Source: Mycobacterium sp. D16Q14
Lineage (GTDB): Bacteria; Actinomycetota; Actinomycetes; Mycobacteriales; Mycobacteriaceae
NCBI GenBank assembly: GCA_002013415.1
Contig: MAEX01000004.1
Coordinates: 186,001 to 250,000 of the forward strand
Direction: 5' to 3'
Length of the DNA stretch: 64,000 bases
Shown one piece after another: positions 1 to 9,671 of the stretch. Every line of letters starts with the position of its first letter. The stretch's first letter is position 1. The notes beneath the pieces are model-generated. The model made no database searches and had not been told where the DNA came from. It worked only from the letters and a program-made list of their open reading frames with translations. The position numbers and the translations under genes are program-made.

Positions 1-219
1 GAACTGCACAGAGAGCAGCGCACCCGGCTCCGCGGCGACGACTGTGCAGTCGCCGGTGCCGAGTAGCCGAGTGCCCAGGATGGCTGGGTGGGTGATGCGG
101 TACTCGCAACCGACCTCGGGCCGAAACCCGGTGGCGTGTAGCGACCACAGATCGGGATCGACCATCACACCCCACACGTGCAGCGGTGTATAGGCGAAAG
201 ACCGCTTGAACAAGATCAT
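1..219 (-). CDS. SRPBCC-fold protein, C-terminus cut by window edge
   Basis: Seventy-three codons are visible, reading MILFKRSFAY... on the minus strand and running off the left edge. The ATG at 219 has a GGTGAGGG-type ribosome binding site about 8 bases upstream, and an in-frame stop lies further upstream, so this is the true 5' end. The visible part (a charged strand, then a TPLHVWGVMVDPDLWSLH helix-like segment and a beta-rich stretch) resembles polyketide cyclase/Bet v1-like small-ligand proteins that start with a strand and a helix ending in W. That family match is by eye. No function can be assigned because most of the ligand cavity is outside the window. Confidence 0.5.
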   Translation of the reverse strand, partial: MILFKRSFAYTPLHVWGVMVDPDLWSLHATGFRPEVGCEYRITHPAILGTRLLGTGDCTVVAAEPGALLSVQF

Positions 220-297
220 TTCAGCGCCCTCACCGAGGCAGCTTAGACGCGATCAGGCCGCGGGGACTCCTAGGCGGCGATGGGTAGGCAACCGCGT

Positions 298-849
298 TCA
301 GTCTCGGCGCAACGTGAAGAAGTACGGCTGCTCCATGTCCCGCAGGTCCATGATGCCCAGCAGCGTGGCGTCGTCGACCTTGCGGAAGTGGTCGATGATC
401 GCCTTGTGGTCGTAGACCATGGCCGCACTGACGGCGCCGCGGAACTCGATGTTGCGTAGCCGCGCGCGGTGCTTGTTGGTCCTGATCAGTGGTTTGAGCG
501 CGGACAACGCTGTCGGGGAGGTCCGCTTGACCATCGGGGACTCGGTCAGGCCGCTGATCCGGCCCGCGAGCCCCATCGGTGCCAGCATCGGATCCACCGC
601 GAAGATGTCGCCACCGCCATCGCTGAACAGCAGCGGGTGCACGTGGTCCAGGTCGTCGAACTGCTTGCCGTACCAGCCCGACACCGTCAGGATGCCGTCC
701 ATCGAATGCCCAGTGGGCACCTCACCGCCGTGCCAGCGCTGGCCGATCAATTCCTCTGACCGCACGGGTGCCAGATTGTCGAAGAAAGCCAGGGCTTCCT
801 GGGTGGTGGTGCCCCGCTCCAGCGCGAGAAGATCCGACGTCGTTGTCAT
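298..849 (-). CDS. DUF4334 (GXWXG) domain protein
   Basis: This 183-residue soluble protein has no signal peptide. Its N-terminal half carries the W-x-G...G-W-Y-G pattern of the GXWXG domain, and its C-terminal half ends in the DUF4334 pattern (AMVYDHKAIIDHFRKVDDATLLGIMD, then a Y-F-F-T-L-R-R end). The family is common in actinobacteria and has no settled biochemical function. I chose the start MTTTSDLL at 849; the open frame extends 25 codons further upstream, but those codons look like non-coding Arg/Pro-rich sequence. It is divergent from tgt, with 86 bases between them that must hold both promoters. Confidence 0.8.
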   Translation of the reverse strand: MTTTSDLLALERGTTTQEALAFFDNLAPVRSEELIGQRWHGGEVPTGHSMDGILTVSGWYGKQFDDLDHVHPLLFSDGGGDIFAVDPMLAPMGLAGRISGLTESPMVKRTSPTALSALKPLIRTNKHRARLRNIEFRGAVSAAMVYDHKAIIDHFRKVDDATLLGIMDLRDMEQPYFFTLRRD

Positions 850-929
850 GACCTTGAGCCTACGACTGCGATGAGCCGCTTGCGTGAAGAGCCGAGGGCC
901 AGGGGTACGACCCGCCCAGGGCAAAATAG

Positions 930-2171
<1,242 letters not shown>

Positions 2172-2218
2172 GCCAAAAAGCTCAGGCACATCTCAGAATT
2201 CCGGCGCACACTGGACAC

Positions 2219-3448
2219 ATGCCTACTACGACTGACCCGGGCACCCTGTTGCTTCAGGTGCTCGACCCGGCCAATCGTGCGAATCCATACCCGGTCTACA
2301 GCCAGCTGGTCGAGCGGACGCAGGCCGGTCCGGTGCACCCGCCGGGTATGGACGTCAGTGTGCTGGCCACCTTCGCGGACTGCAACGCCGTGCTGCGCCA
2401 CCCACAGGCGTCCTCGGATCGGCGCAAGTCGAAGATCGTCCAGCGACAGCTGGCACAGAATCCCAACCTGATCGCCAGGCCCTCGTTCCTGGGACTGGAT
2501 GCCCCCGACCACACCCGGTTGCGCAAGCTGGCGTCGAAGGCGTTCGCACCCAAGGTGATCAACGCGATGGCCGAAGATATCCAAACCCTCGTGGGCCGGA
2601 TTCTGGACGACGTCGCCCAGCGCGGCACGTTCAACCTGGTCACGGATTTTGCTTATCCGTTGCCCGTCGCGGTGATCTGCCGAATGCTGGGGGTGCCGAT
2701 CGAAGACGAGCCCGAATTCGGCAGGGCCTCAGCGCTGCTCGCCCAGGGGCTCGACCCGGTTTTCGCGTTGACCGGTCAGGCGCCCGCCAACATGGACGCA
2801 CGATTCCAGGCAGCCCATTGGATGTGGGACTACTTCATCGATCTCATCGCGGCCCGTCGGCGCAACCTCGGTGACGATCTGCTGTCCGCTCTGATCCAGG
2901 TGGAGGAGGCCGGCGATCAGCTCACCGAGGAAGAAATCGTCTCCACCTGCACGCTGCTGCTCATTGCCGGGCATGAGACCACCGTCAACCTGATCGCCAA
3001 CGCGTCGTTGGCCATGCTGCGCGATCCCAAGCAATGGAAAATGCTGGGACAGAACGCTGATCGAGCGCCTGCGGTCATCGAGGAGACGCTGCGCTACGAC
3101 CCGCCCGTGCATATGGTGGCCCGGGTCGCCGACGGCGACATGGATGTTCGAGGCTCCACCTTCCCCAGTGGCGAGTGGGTGCTCTTGATGCTTGCTGCCG
3201 CGCAACGCGATCCGGCGATTGGCCCAGATCTGGATATCTTCGATCCCGATCGCGCGGAGATCAAGCACCTTGCGTTCGGACACGGACCACACTTCTGCTT
3301 GGGTGCTCCGCTGGCCCGATTGGAGGCCAAGCTGGCGTTGAGCTCGATCACGGCGCGGTTCCCTGATGCGTGGCTGATCGGTGAGCCCAGCTACAAGCCT
3401 CATGTCACGCTGCGCGGGCTCGCCGATCTTCCGGTGCGTATCGCCTAG
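2219..3448 (+). CDS. Cytochrome P450
   Basis: A soluble heme-thiolate monooxygenase of 409 residues, the usual bacterial length. Visible motifs in order are H98-T-R-L-R-K (C-helix), the I-helix A250-G-H-E-T-T255 with the acid/threonine oxygen-activation pair, E289-x-x-R292 of the K-helix, and the heme loop F353-G-H-G-P-H-F-C360-L-G with Cys360 as ligand. No ferredoxin or ferredoxin reductase gene is adjacent, so its electron donor is encoded elsewhere. It lies 47 bases after tgt and may be co-transcribed with it. It ends in a 4-base convergent overlap with the ABC transporter gene. The substrate cannot be read from the sequence. Confidence 0.95.
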   Translation: MPTTTDPGTLLLQVLDPANRANPYPVYSQLVERTQAGPVHPPGMDVSVLATFADCNAVLRHPQASSDRRKSKIVQRQLAQNPNLIARPSFLGLDAPDHTRLRKLASKAFAPKVINAMAEDIQTLVGRILDDVAQRGTFNLVTDFAYPLPVAVICRMLGVPIEDEPEFGRASALLAQGLDPVFALTGQAPANMDARFQAAHWMWDYFIDLIAARRRNLGDDLLSALIQVEEAGDQLTEEEIVSTCTLLLIAGHETTVNLIANASLAMLRDPKQWKMLGQNADRAPAVIEETLRYDPPVHMVARVADGDMDVRGSTFPSGEWVLLMLAAAQRDPAIGPDLDIFDPDRAEIKHLAFGHGPHFCLGAPLARLEAKLALSSITARFPDAWLIGEPSYKPHVTLRGLADLPVRIA

Positions 3449-4890
3449 CGCGCAACCGACTTGGCCAAGCGTTCCTCCAGCCTGTCCTGTACCACCGACA
3501 TCGCCATGCAGACGATCCAGTAGTAGACGCCGGCGGTGACGTAGAGCGTGAAGAACTGAAAGGTCGGCGCGGCGGCCACCTGCGCCGTGCGCATCACATC
3601 GGTCACCAGAATCGCCGACGCCAGTGAGGTGTCCTTCACCAGAGAGACCAACGTGTTGGACAACGGGGGTACTGCGACACGGTTGGCTTGCGGAATAACG
3701 ATGCGCCACAACGTGGTGCTGTAACTCATGCCCAGGCTTGAGGCGGCCTCCCACTGTCCACGGGGGATGCTCAGGATCGACGACCGAATGATTTCGGCGG
3801 CATAGCCGCCGACGTTGAGGCTGAACGCGATGACCGCAGCGGGAAATGGACTGATCTTCAGTCCGAATTCGGGCAGCGCGAAGAAGATCAGAAACAGCTG
3901 CAGCAGCAGTGGTGTGCCCCGGATGATCGAGATGTAGAGCCGGGCCAGGCCGGAGAGCACGCGCCGATGGGACATACGGGCCAGCGCCACCCCGAGGGCG
4001 ATCACCAGCCCAATCGTGAAGCTGATGGCGGTCAGCGGAAGGGTGACCGTGAGCATGGCGCGGGCCATCGGCCACAGATTGTCCAAAACCAGCCGGGTGT
4101 TGGACCTTCCCGGGCCGGAATTCCCCTGGCCCGCTTGTGGTTTCTGGGTGCCACTGGCATCGGCCTTGAGGTACTTCTCGGAGATCCGGGTCAACGTGCC
4201 ATCGGCCGACAGCTGATCCAACGCCTTGTCCAGCTCGGGCAGCAGACCGCTGTTCTTCCGGGCCGCGAACCCCTGCTCGCTGCGTTCACCGGTGGTCCCC
4301 GCGATTTTCACCGCCGGGTCCCCGGTGCTGGCCAAGTAGGCATAGACGGCGATGCTGTCGTTGATGACGACATCGACCCTGCCCTGGCTCAGCAGCGTGA
4401 TGGACTGAGTGAAGCCCTCGACGGTCTCCACGCGGGCTCCGGCGTCGCGGGCGATCTGCGACCAGTTGCTTGTCGCATTCTCGGCGGCCACCTTGCCGCG
4501 GACATCTGCCAGCGTGTGAATGGTGTTGTCGTCGGCCCGGGTGACGATCACGCCCTCGCCCACCGCGTACGGCGTGGAAAGGTCGTACTTGGCCTTACGT
4601 TCCGGGGTGATCGTCACCTGGTTGGCGACGACGTCGAATCGCTCGGCGTCCAATCCGGCGAAGATCGCGTCCCACGGGATCTCGACGAACTCCACCGGGC
4701 GGCCCAGTTTCTCGCCGACAGCGCGAGCCACATCCACGTCATATCCGGTCAGCTCTCCGGTGCGCTCGTCATGGAAACTGAAGGGCGCATAGACCCCCTC
4801 GGTGCCCACCCGCAGCGTTTCCTGTGCCGGGCCCCCGCAACCGGCTACTGCCAGTAGTGCCAGAAGTGCGAGCGCGACGGCACGAAACAC
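3445..4890 (-). CDS. Polar amino-acid ABC transporter, fused substrate-binding protein and permease
   Basis: One 481-residue chain combines two usually separate subunits. Residues 1-18 are a lipoprotein signal ending A-V-A-G-C18. Residues about 25-250 are a family 3 solute-binding domain (VGTEGVYAPFSF, YDVDVARAVGEKLG, FDVVANQVTITPERK). After a Gly/Ser/Gln linker, residues about 270-475 are a HisM-type permease with several membrane spans and an EAA loop (RGQWEAASSLGMSYSTTLWR). This architecture takes up polar amino acids or similar small solutes. No ATP-binding subunit is next to it (P450 on one side, gluQ on the other), so the ATPase must be supplied in trans. Specificity is unknown. Confidence 0.92.
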   Translation of the reverse strand: MFRAVALALLALLAVAGCGGPAQETLRVGTEGVYAPFSFHDERTGELTGYDVDVARAVGEKLGRPVEFVEIPWDAIFAGLDAERFDVVANQVTITPERKAKYDLSTPYAVGEGVIVTRADDNTIHTLADVRGKVAAENATSNWSQIARDAGARVETVEGFTQSITLLSQGRVDVVINDSIAVYAYLASTGDPAVKIAGTTGERSEQGFAARKNSGLLPELDKALDQLSADGTLTRISEKYLKADASGTQKPQAGQGNSGPGRSNTRLVLDNLWPMARAMLTVTLPLTAISFTIGLVIALGVALARMSHRRVLSGLARLYISIIRGTPLLLQLFLIFFALPEFGLKISPFPAAVIAFSLNVGGYAAEIIRSSILSIPRGQWEAASSLGMSYSTTLWRIVIPQANRVAVPPLSNTLVSLVKDTSLASAILVTDVMRTAQVAAAPTFQFFTLYVTAGVYYWIVCMAMSVVQDRLEERLAKSVAR

Positions 4891-4934
4891 CGCGGGAGGC
4901 TAACACGAATTCGTGCCAACCAGGCTGCTTCGGA

Positions 4935-5801
4935 TCAGCCCGGGTATATCCACGGGTCGTGCGGGATTCGCTCCGCGCCGAACTGGCCCAGCAGGTCCGC
5001 GGCGTCCGCGGCCGCGTATCCGAGCGATTCGCATATCAAGGCGAACGCCCGCTGCGCACCCAGATCGGCGATGGTCACCGCACCATCGCGTTTGGCCAGT
5101 CGTGCGCCCGCCGTGTTGAGAACCAGCGGGACATGGGCGTACGTAGGCACGGGGTAACCCAGCAGCTCGCCCAGGTAGGCCTGTCTGGGCGCGGAGGCCA
5201 GGAGATCGTCGCCGCGTACCACCTGGTCGACGCCCTGTGCCTGATCGTCGACCACCACCGCGACGTTGTAGGCGGTTACACCGTCACCGCGGCGCACCAC
5301 GAAATCGTCGACCAGGCCGGTGTATTCACCGTGCAATGTGTCCGACACGGTAAAGGTGGAGTTCTCCGTCCGCAGCCGCAGCGCGCGCGGGCGTTCGGCA
5401 CGGCGCTGCGCGCGCTGCGACTCCGACAGTTCTCGGCAGGTGCCCGGATAAGCACCCGGCGGCGCATGCGGCGCCGTCGGCGCTTGGGCGATATCTTTTC
5501 TGCTGCAATAGCATTCGTATAACAGGCCGCGAGAGTCCAGCGAGTCGAGCACCTTGCTGTAAGCGCTGGTCCGATCGGTCTGCCAGACCACTGGCTCATC
5601 CCACTCCAGGCCGATCGCGGCAAGATCTGCCAGCTGGCGTTGAGCCACGGCGGTGCTGGTGCGGGTATCCAGGTCTTCCACCCGCATGAGGAACCGGCGC
5701 CCTGTCGATCGCGCCAGCAGCCACGCCAACAACGCTGTGCGCAGATTGCCTATGTGCAGGTCACCCGATGGGCTCGGCGCGAATCGCCCGGCACCGGTCA
5801 C
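4935..5801 (-). CDS. gluQ: Glutamyl-Q tRNA(Asp) synthetase
   Basis: Activates glutamate without tRNA and attaches it to the cyclopentene ring of queuosine-34 in tRNA-Asp. The 288-residue protein corresponds to the catalytic core of GluRS with no anticodon-binding domain. It has the class I motif H16-I-G-N19 and the second signature R-L-A-K-R. Its zinc-site pattern is C97-x-C99 followed by C122, which is typical of GluQ and not of true GluRS. The start overlaps the end of ligC by 4 bases (ATGA), so the two are translationally coupled. Having tgt nearby gives it a matching substrate pathway. Confidence 0.92.
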   Translation of the reverse strand: MTGAGRFAPSPSGDLHIGNLRTALLAWLLARSTGRRFLMRVEDLDTRTSTAVAQRQLADLAAIGLEWDEPVVWQTDRTSAYSKVLDSLDSRGLLYECYCSRKDIAQAPTAPHAPPGAYPGTCRELSESQRAQRRAERPRALRLRTENSTFTVSDTLHGEYTGLVDDFVVRRGDGVTAYNVAVVVDDQAQGVDQVVRGDDLLASAPRQAYLGELLGYPVPTYAHVPLVLNTAGARLAKRDGAVTIADLGAQRAFALICESLGYAAADAADLLGQFGAERIPHDPWIYPG

Positions 5802-6862
5802 ACCAGGCCCGGAACAATATTGTTGAGGCTGAACGCGATTGGCCGTTCGAGCTGGTCGTAGGTGCAGGAATGTGGAGCGCGATCCGGGCGCCAGCGATTG
5901 AATTGTGCGGTGTGGCGAAACCGCGCACCTTCCATATGGTCATAGCGGACCTCTACTACCCGCTCCGGACGTAACGCCACAAACGACAGGTCCTTGCCGG
6001 CATTCCAGCGAGAGCCCGCGTTCTTCTGCGGAGTGCGTTCACCGGCCTGGTGAGCCGCCCAGTTCCAGGGGTGATCCTCGAGAGAGATGACCAGCGGTTG
6101 TAGCTCCTGAAAGAGCCGCTTGCGCTCGGCCATGGGGAACGCGCCGATCACGCCGACCGAAGCCAACGCACCGTCGTCCTGATACAGGCCAAGCAGCAGT
6201 GACCCAATGGCATCATCGCCCGACTTATGCACTCGATACCCGGCCACGACGCAATCGGCGGTCCGCTCGGGTTTGATCTTGAACATCACGCGCTTGTCGG
6301 GCTGGTACGCGATGGTCAGTGGCTTCGCGATGAGACCGTCGGTACCGGCACCCTCGAACTCCTCGAACCAGCGTTGTGCCAGGACCTGGTCGGTGGTGGC
6401 GGGGGTGAGATGAACGGACGTGCCGGCCCCAGACAGTGCCTGCGTCAGGGCCGAACGGCGCTCGCCGAAAGGTCGCCCGGTGTAGTCCTCGTCGCCCAGC
6501 GCTAGCAGATCGAAAGCGATGAAGGAGGCGGGCGTCTGCTCGGCCAGCAGCCGCACCCGGGAATCCGCGGGGTGAATCCGCTGCTGGAGCGCCTCGAAGT
6601 CCAGCCCGGACTCGGTGGCGATCACGATCTCGCCGTCGACCACGCAGCGCTCGGGCAGCTCGGCCAGTACCGCCGCCACCAGTTCGGGGAAGTACCGGGT
6701 CAGGGGCTTTTCGTTGCGACTGCCCAGTTCCACCTCGTTGCCATCGCGAAAGACGATCGACCTGAACCCGTCCCACTTGGGCTCGTACGACGCATCGCCC
6801 GGGATTTTTGCGACAGGTTTGGCAAGCATTGGGGCGATTGGAGGCATGACGGGCAGGTCCAT
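5798..6862 (-). CDS. ligC: ATP-dependent DNA ligase, LigC type
   Basis: Seals nicks using ATP. The catalytic lysine is in Y-E-P-K29-W-D-G, followed by motif III-like D-G-E-I-V, F-I-A-F-D-L-L-A-L-G, motif IV around D-G-L-I-A-K and motif V M-F-K-I-K. An OB-fold domain follows. Length (354 residues from MDLPVMPP) and sequence match the mycobacterial LigC paralogue, whose M. tuberculosis counterpart also sits beside a primase-polymerase gene. Longer in-frame extension upstream exists, but it overlaps the divergent polymerase gene and has no ligase similarity. Known for the family: LigC acts in excision/gap repair and as a backup to LigD in end joining. It is followed by gluQ with a 4-base overlap. 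Confidence 0.92.
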   Translation of the reverse strand: MDLPVMPPIAPMLAKPVAKIPGDASYEPKWDGFRSIVFRDGNEVELGSRNEKPLTRYFPELVAAVLAELPERCVVDGEIVIATESGLDFEALQQRIHPADSRVRLLAEQTPASFIAFDLLALGDEDYTGRPFGERRSALTQALSGAGTSVHLTPATTDQVLAQRWFEEFEGAGTDGLIAKPLTIAYQPDKRVMFKIKPERTADCVVAGYRVHKSGDDAIGSLLLGLYQDDGALASVGVIGAFPMAERKRLFQELQPLVISLEDHPWNWAAHQAGERTPQKNAGSRWNAGKDLSFVALRPERVVEVRYDHMEGARFRHTAQFNRWRPDRAPHSCTYDQLERPIAFSLNNIVPGLV

Positions 6863-6868
6863 TCCCAT

Positions 6869-7909
6869 ATGATGACGGTAATGCCCACGCCCGCCGAGGA
6901 ACTGGATGTCGACGGCATCGCCGTCCGGCTGAGCAACCCTGACAAGGTGTATTTCCCCCAGTTGGGCGCCGATGGCGGCACCAAGCGTCACCTCGCCGAG
7001 TACTACCGGACCGTGGCACTCGGCCCGATGATGAACGCGGTGCGCGACCGCCCTACCCACCTGCAGCGTTTTCCCGACGGCATCGACGGCGAGGAGATCT
7101 ACCAAAAGCGGCTGCCCAAGCACTATCCCGATTATCTGGACAGCTGCGAGGTGACTTTTCCCTCGGGCCGCACCGCCGAGGTCCTGCGGGTGACCAAGCC
7201 CGCCGCGATCGTGTGGGCAGCGCAGATGGGAACGGTGACGCTGCATCCGTGGCAGGTGCGATATCCCGATCTGGATCATCCCGATGAGCTGCGCATCGAT
7301 CTGGATCCGCAGCCGGGGACCGGATTCGACGAAGCCAAGTCGGTGGCACTCGACGTGCTGCGCCCACTACTTGACGAGCTGGGGTTCGTTGCCTACCCGA
7401 AGACCTCCGGGGGCCGCGGCATCCATATCTATCTGCGCATCGAGGCCCAATGGGATTTCATCGAGGTGCGTCGTGCCGGTATCGCGCTGGCCCGCGAGGT
7501 GGAACGTCGCGCACCCAAGCAGGTGACTACGTCGTGGTGGAAGGAAGAACGCGGCGAGCGCATCTTCATCGATTTCAATCAGAACGCGCGCGACCGCACC
7601 ATGGCATCGGCCTATTCGGTGCGACGAACGCCGATCGCCACCGTTTCCACCCCGTTGACGTGGGAAGAGCTGGTCGACGCCGAGCCCGACGACTTCACCA
7701 TCGCGACCGTGCCCAATCTGCTCCGGAAACGTCCAGACCCCATGGCCGATATGGACGATGCGCCGCAATCGATCGAGCCGCTGCTTGAGATGGTAGAACG
7801 TGACGAGGCGGATGGACTCGGCGATATGCCCTATCCGCCGAACTACCCGAAGATGCCGGGCGAGCCGAAACGCGTTCAGCCATCCCGGGATACCGATAGG
7901 AAGCAGTAG
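6869..7909 (+). CDS. Archaeo-eukaryotic primase-type polymerase, Prim-PolC / LigD-Pol-like
   Basis: A stand-alone homologue of the LigD polymerase domain, 346 residues, likely filling short gaps with ribonucleotides during excision repair together with the divergent LigC. Sequence signs are LSNPDKVYFP near the N-terminus, the metal-binding D-L-D-P motif (RIDLDPQPGTGFDEAK), TSGGRGIHIYL and FIDFNQNARDRT. These are in the same order as in LigD-Pol/Prim-PolC proteins. There are three possible ATG starts at 6869, 6872 and 6881. The first gives a length like mycobacterial Prim-PolC and lies only 6 bases from the ligC start, so both mRNAs are probably leaderless or nearly so. The C-terminus is a Pro/Lys-rich tail. 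Confidence 0.88.
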   Translation: MMTVMPTPAEELDVDGIAVRLSNPDKVYFPQLGADGGTKRHLAEYYRTVALGPMMNAVRDRPTHLQRFPDGIDGEEIYQKRLPKHYPDYLDSCEVTFPSGRTAEVLRVTKPAAIVWAAQMGTVTLHPWQVRYPDLDHPDELRIDLDPQPGTGFDEAKSVALDVLRPLLDELGFVAYPKTSGGRGIHIYLRIEAQWDFIEVRRAGIALAREVERRAPKQVTTSWWKEERGERIFIDFNQNARDRTMASAYSVRRTPIATVSTPLTWEELVDAEPDDFTIATVPNLLRKRPDPMADMDDAPQSIEPLLEMVERDEADGLGDMPYPPNYPKMPGEPKRVQPSRDTDRKQ

Positions 7910-9168
7910 TGGCGGTCCGCAGTATGTCGTGGCGGGCAGCCGGCGCGTGGCTCGCGGCCGGGGTCGTGGCCGTGCTGGTGCAGCATTGGCTCATTCCGCT
8001 GAATGCCCCCAACAGCTTCGGATTATTCAGTAACGGTGGCGATCTGATGACCTACCGGTTCGGCGGTCTGCGGGTTCTGCACGGTGAGCCGTTGTATGCC
8101 ACGGAGATTCCGGACGCGGGGTGGTTCACGTATACGCCCTTCGCGGGGTTGCTTTTCGCCCCATTGGGTTTCGTTCCGTTGGGGGTGGCCAAGGTCATCT
8201 GGTTCCTGGTGAATCTGGGAGCGCTCTTCGCCATTATCTGGCGATGCTGGCGGGTTCTCGGATTCTCGGCGGGTGGTCGTCTGGTGGTCGCGTGTGTGGG
8301 AATGAACTTGGTGGCCTGGGATATTCAGCCAATCCATGGAACGTTATGGCAGGGGCAGGTCAATCTCGTGCTGGCCGCGCTCATCATCTGGGACCTCACC
8401 CGGCCCGAGGGCGCACGGTGGCGCGGCTGGTCGGTGGGTGTTGCTTCGGGGGTCAAACTCACGGCGATCATCTTCGTTCCGTACCTGCTGATTTCCCGTC
8501 AGTGGCGGGCCGCGGTGACGGCGATGGTGACGGCGGTAGGCACCGTGGCGCTGGGATGGATTCTGCTGCCGTCTGATTCGTCCGACTACTGGCTGGGTGC
8601 CGTGCGTACCACCGGACATATCGGCTCGCTGGACCATCCGGCCAACGCGTCAATCGGCGGTGCGTTATCGAATATCTATGCGCCACAACCCATGCCAACA
8701 TGGCTGTGGGTCCTTCTCGCGGGTGGGGCCGCGCTGCTGGGGATGGCCGCCGCACGGCGGGCGCACCGGAATGGCCTGGAGCTGCTGGCGGTCGCCGTGG
8801 TGGGAATGGTCGGCTGTGTTGTCTCCCCGCTGGCGTGGGGGCATCACTGGGTGTGGACGGTGCCGCTGATGGTGTTGTTGGTCAACCAGATTCTGATCAC
8901 TCGTGGTGCTCGGCGGTGGCAGTGGACCGCGATGACGGCCATCGCCGCGGTGACCGTGTCCATGTGGTGGTACTTGGTGCTGTACGTCCGCGCTATGCGG
9001 ATAGACCCCGATTTCGGCTCCTACATCACCGCGTGGGACGCCGTGATCGCACAGATGTCGTGTGCGGAAAGGGTCTTCGACTCGGCCATCTATCCGTTGC
9101 TGTTCTTTGCGGTGGCGATCTGGATACTCGCAACCACATCGCGGCGTGCCGGTACCGTGCAGGAATGA
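7909..9168 (+). CDS. GT87-type polyprenyl-phosphomannose-dependent mannosyltransferase (integral membrane)
   Basis: A 419-residue polytopic membrane protein with about ten hydrophobic segments. The first periplasmic loop holds GGDLMTYRFGG and a PLY...FTYTPFAGLLFAPLG stretch, the layout of DUF2029/GT87 glycosyltransferases. Family members (PimE type and relatives) transfer alpha-1,2-mannose from polyprenyl-phosphomannose to phosphatidylinositol mannosides or lipoarabinomannan on the outer face of the membrane. Which acceptor is used here cannot be told. It starts at a GTG that shares one base with the stop of the polymerase gene, and it overlaps the next lipoprotein gene by 4 bases, so the three genes form one transcription unit. 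Confidence 0.88.
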   Translation: MAVRSMSWRAAGAWLAAGVVAVLVQHWLIPLNAPNSFGLFSNGGDLMTYRFGGLRVLHGEPLYATEIPDAGWFTYTPFAGLLFAPLGFVPLGVAKVIWFLVNLGALFAIIWRCWRVLGFSAGGRLVVACVGMNLVAWDIQPIHGTLWQGQVNLVLAALIIWDLTRPEGARWRGWSVGVASGVKLTAIIFVPYLLISRQWRAAVTAMVTAVGTVALGWILLPSDSSDYWLGAVRTTGHIGSLDHPANASIGGALSNIYAPQPMPTWLWVLLAGGAALLGMAAARRAHRNGLELLAVAVVGMVGCVVSPLAWGHHWVWTVPLMVLLVNQILITRGARRWQWTAMTAIAAVTVSMWWYLVLYVRAMRIDPDFGSYITAWDAVIAQMSCAERVFDSAIYPLLFFAVAIWILATTSRRAGTVQE

Positions 9169-9671
9169 AGCGTTGGGCGGCGGCCTGTGTCATTGCGCTG
9201 CTTGCGGTGGGCGGCTGCTCGTCATGGAACGAGCCCAATTCCACCCAGGCCTCCTACACGCCGCAAAAGACCGGGGCGTCGCCAATTCGCTACGACTCCG
9301 AGCCGTTGGAGCAGCGATTCTCCAAGCTCCCGAAACCGGTAACCGGTGAATGGGTGCAGGGCTTCTTCGGTGACGAGCCCCTGCCCGGTCCGAACACCAC
9401 GTACTGGGTCGACGCGATCATCGAAATGCCGCCGCAACAGCTGGCCGCATACGTAGCGCCCTTCCGCTCCAGCATGGTGCTAGCTACCAGGCCGCGTCTG
9501 TGGAAGACACTCGATACGGGTGTGCCCTCCTCCGCGCAGTTCGAACGCAGCGACGAACTCGACCGGATGCTGTCCACCAACAGCGTGAAGGGCGGGTGGG
9601 ACGTCAAGGCCTTCGCGCCCAAGGACGGTTCGGTGCTTGTCTTGTCCGCTCAGGGTAAGGACGTGACCTAG
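9165..9671 (+). CDS. Small mycobacterial lipoprotein of unknown function
   Basis: A 168-residue protein that begins MKRWAAACVIALLAVGGC, a short positively charged n-region, a hydrophobic core and a lipobox-like V-G-G-C. The mature part is soluble, with no recognisable catalytic motif. A W-V-D-A-I-I-E-M segment and a predicted alpha/beta pattern suggest a compact domain. The ATG overlaps the stop of the mannosyltransferase gene (ATGA), so translation is coupled; it may assist or anchor near that membrane enzyme, which is only inference from context. Its 3' end overlaps the convergent membrane-protein gene by 4 bases. Confidence 0.8.
   Translation: MKRWAAACVIALLAVGGCSSWNEPNSTQASYTPQKTGASPIRYDSEPLEQRFSKLPKPVTGEWVQGFFGDEPLPGPNTTYWVDAIIEMPPQQLAAYVAPFRSSMVLATRPRLWKTLDTGVPSSAQFERSDELDRMLSTNSVKGGWDVKAFAPKDGSVLVLSAQGKDVT

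Noticed and set aside
2729..4075. 448-residue open frame on the minus strand
   Set aside because: It is antisense to the P450 and overlaps the transporter; composition (Arg, His, Gln, Gly-rich, no domain) is that of a high-GC shadow frame.
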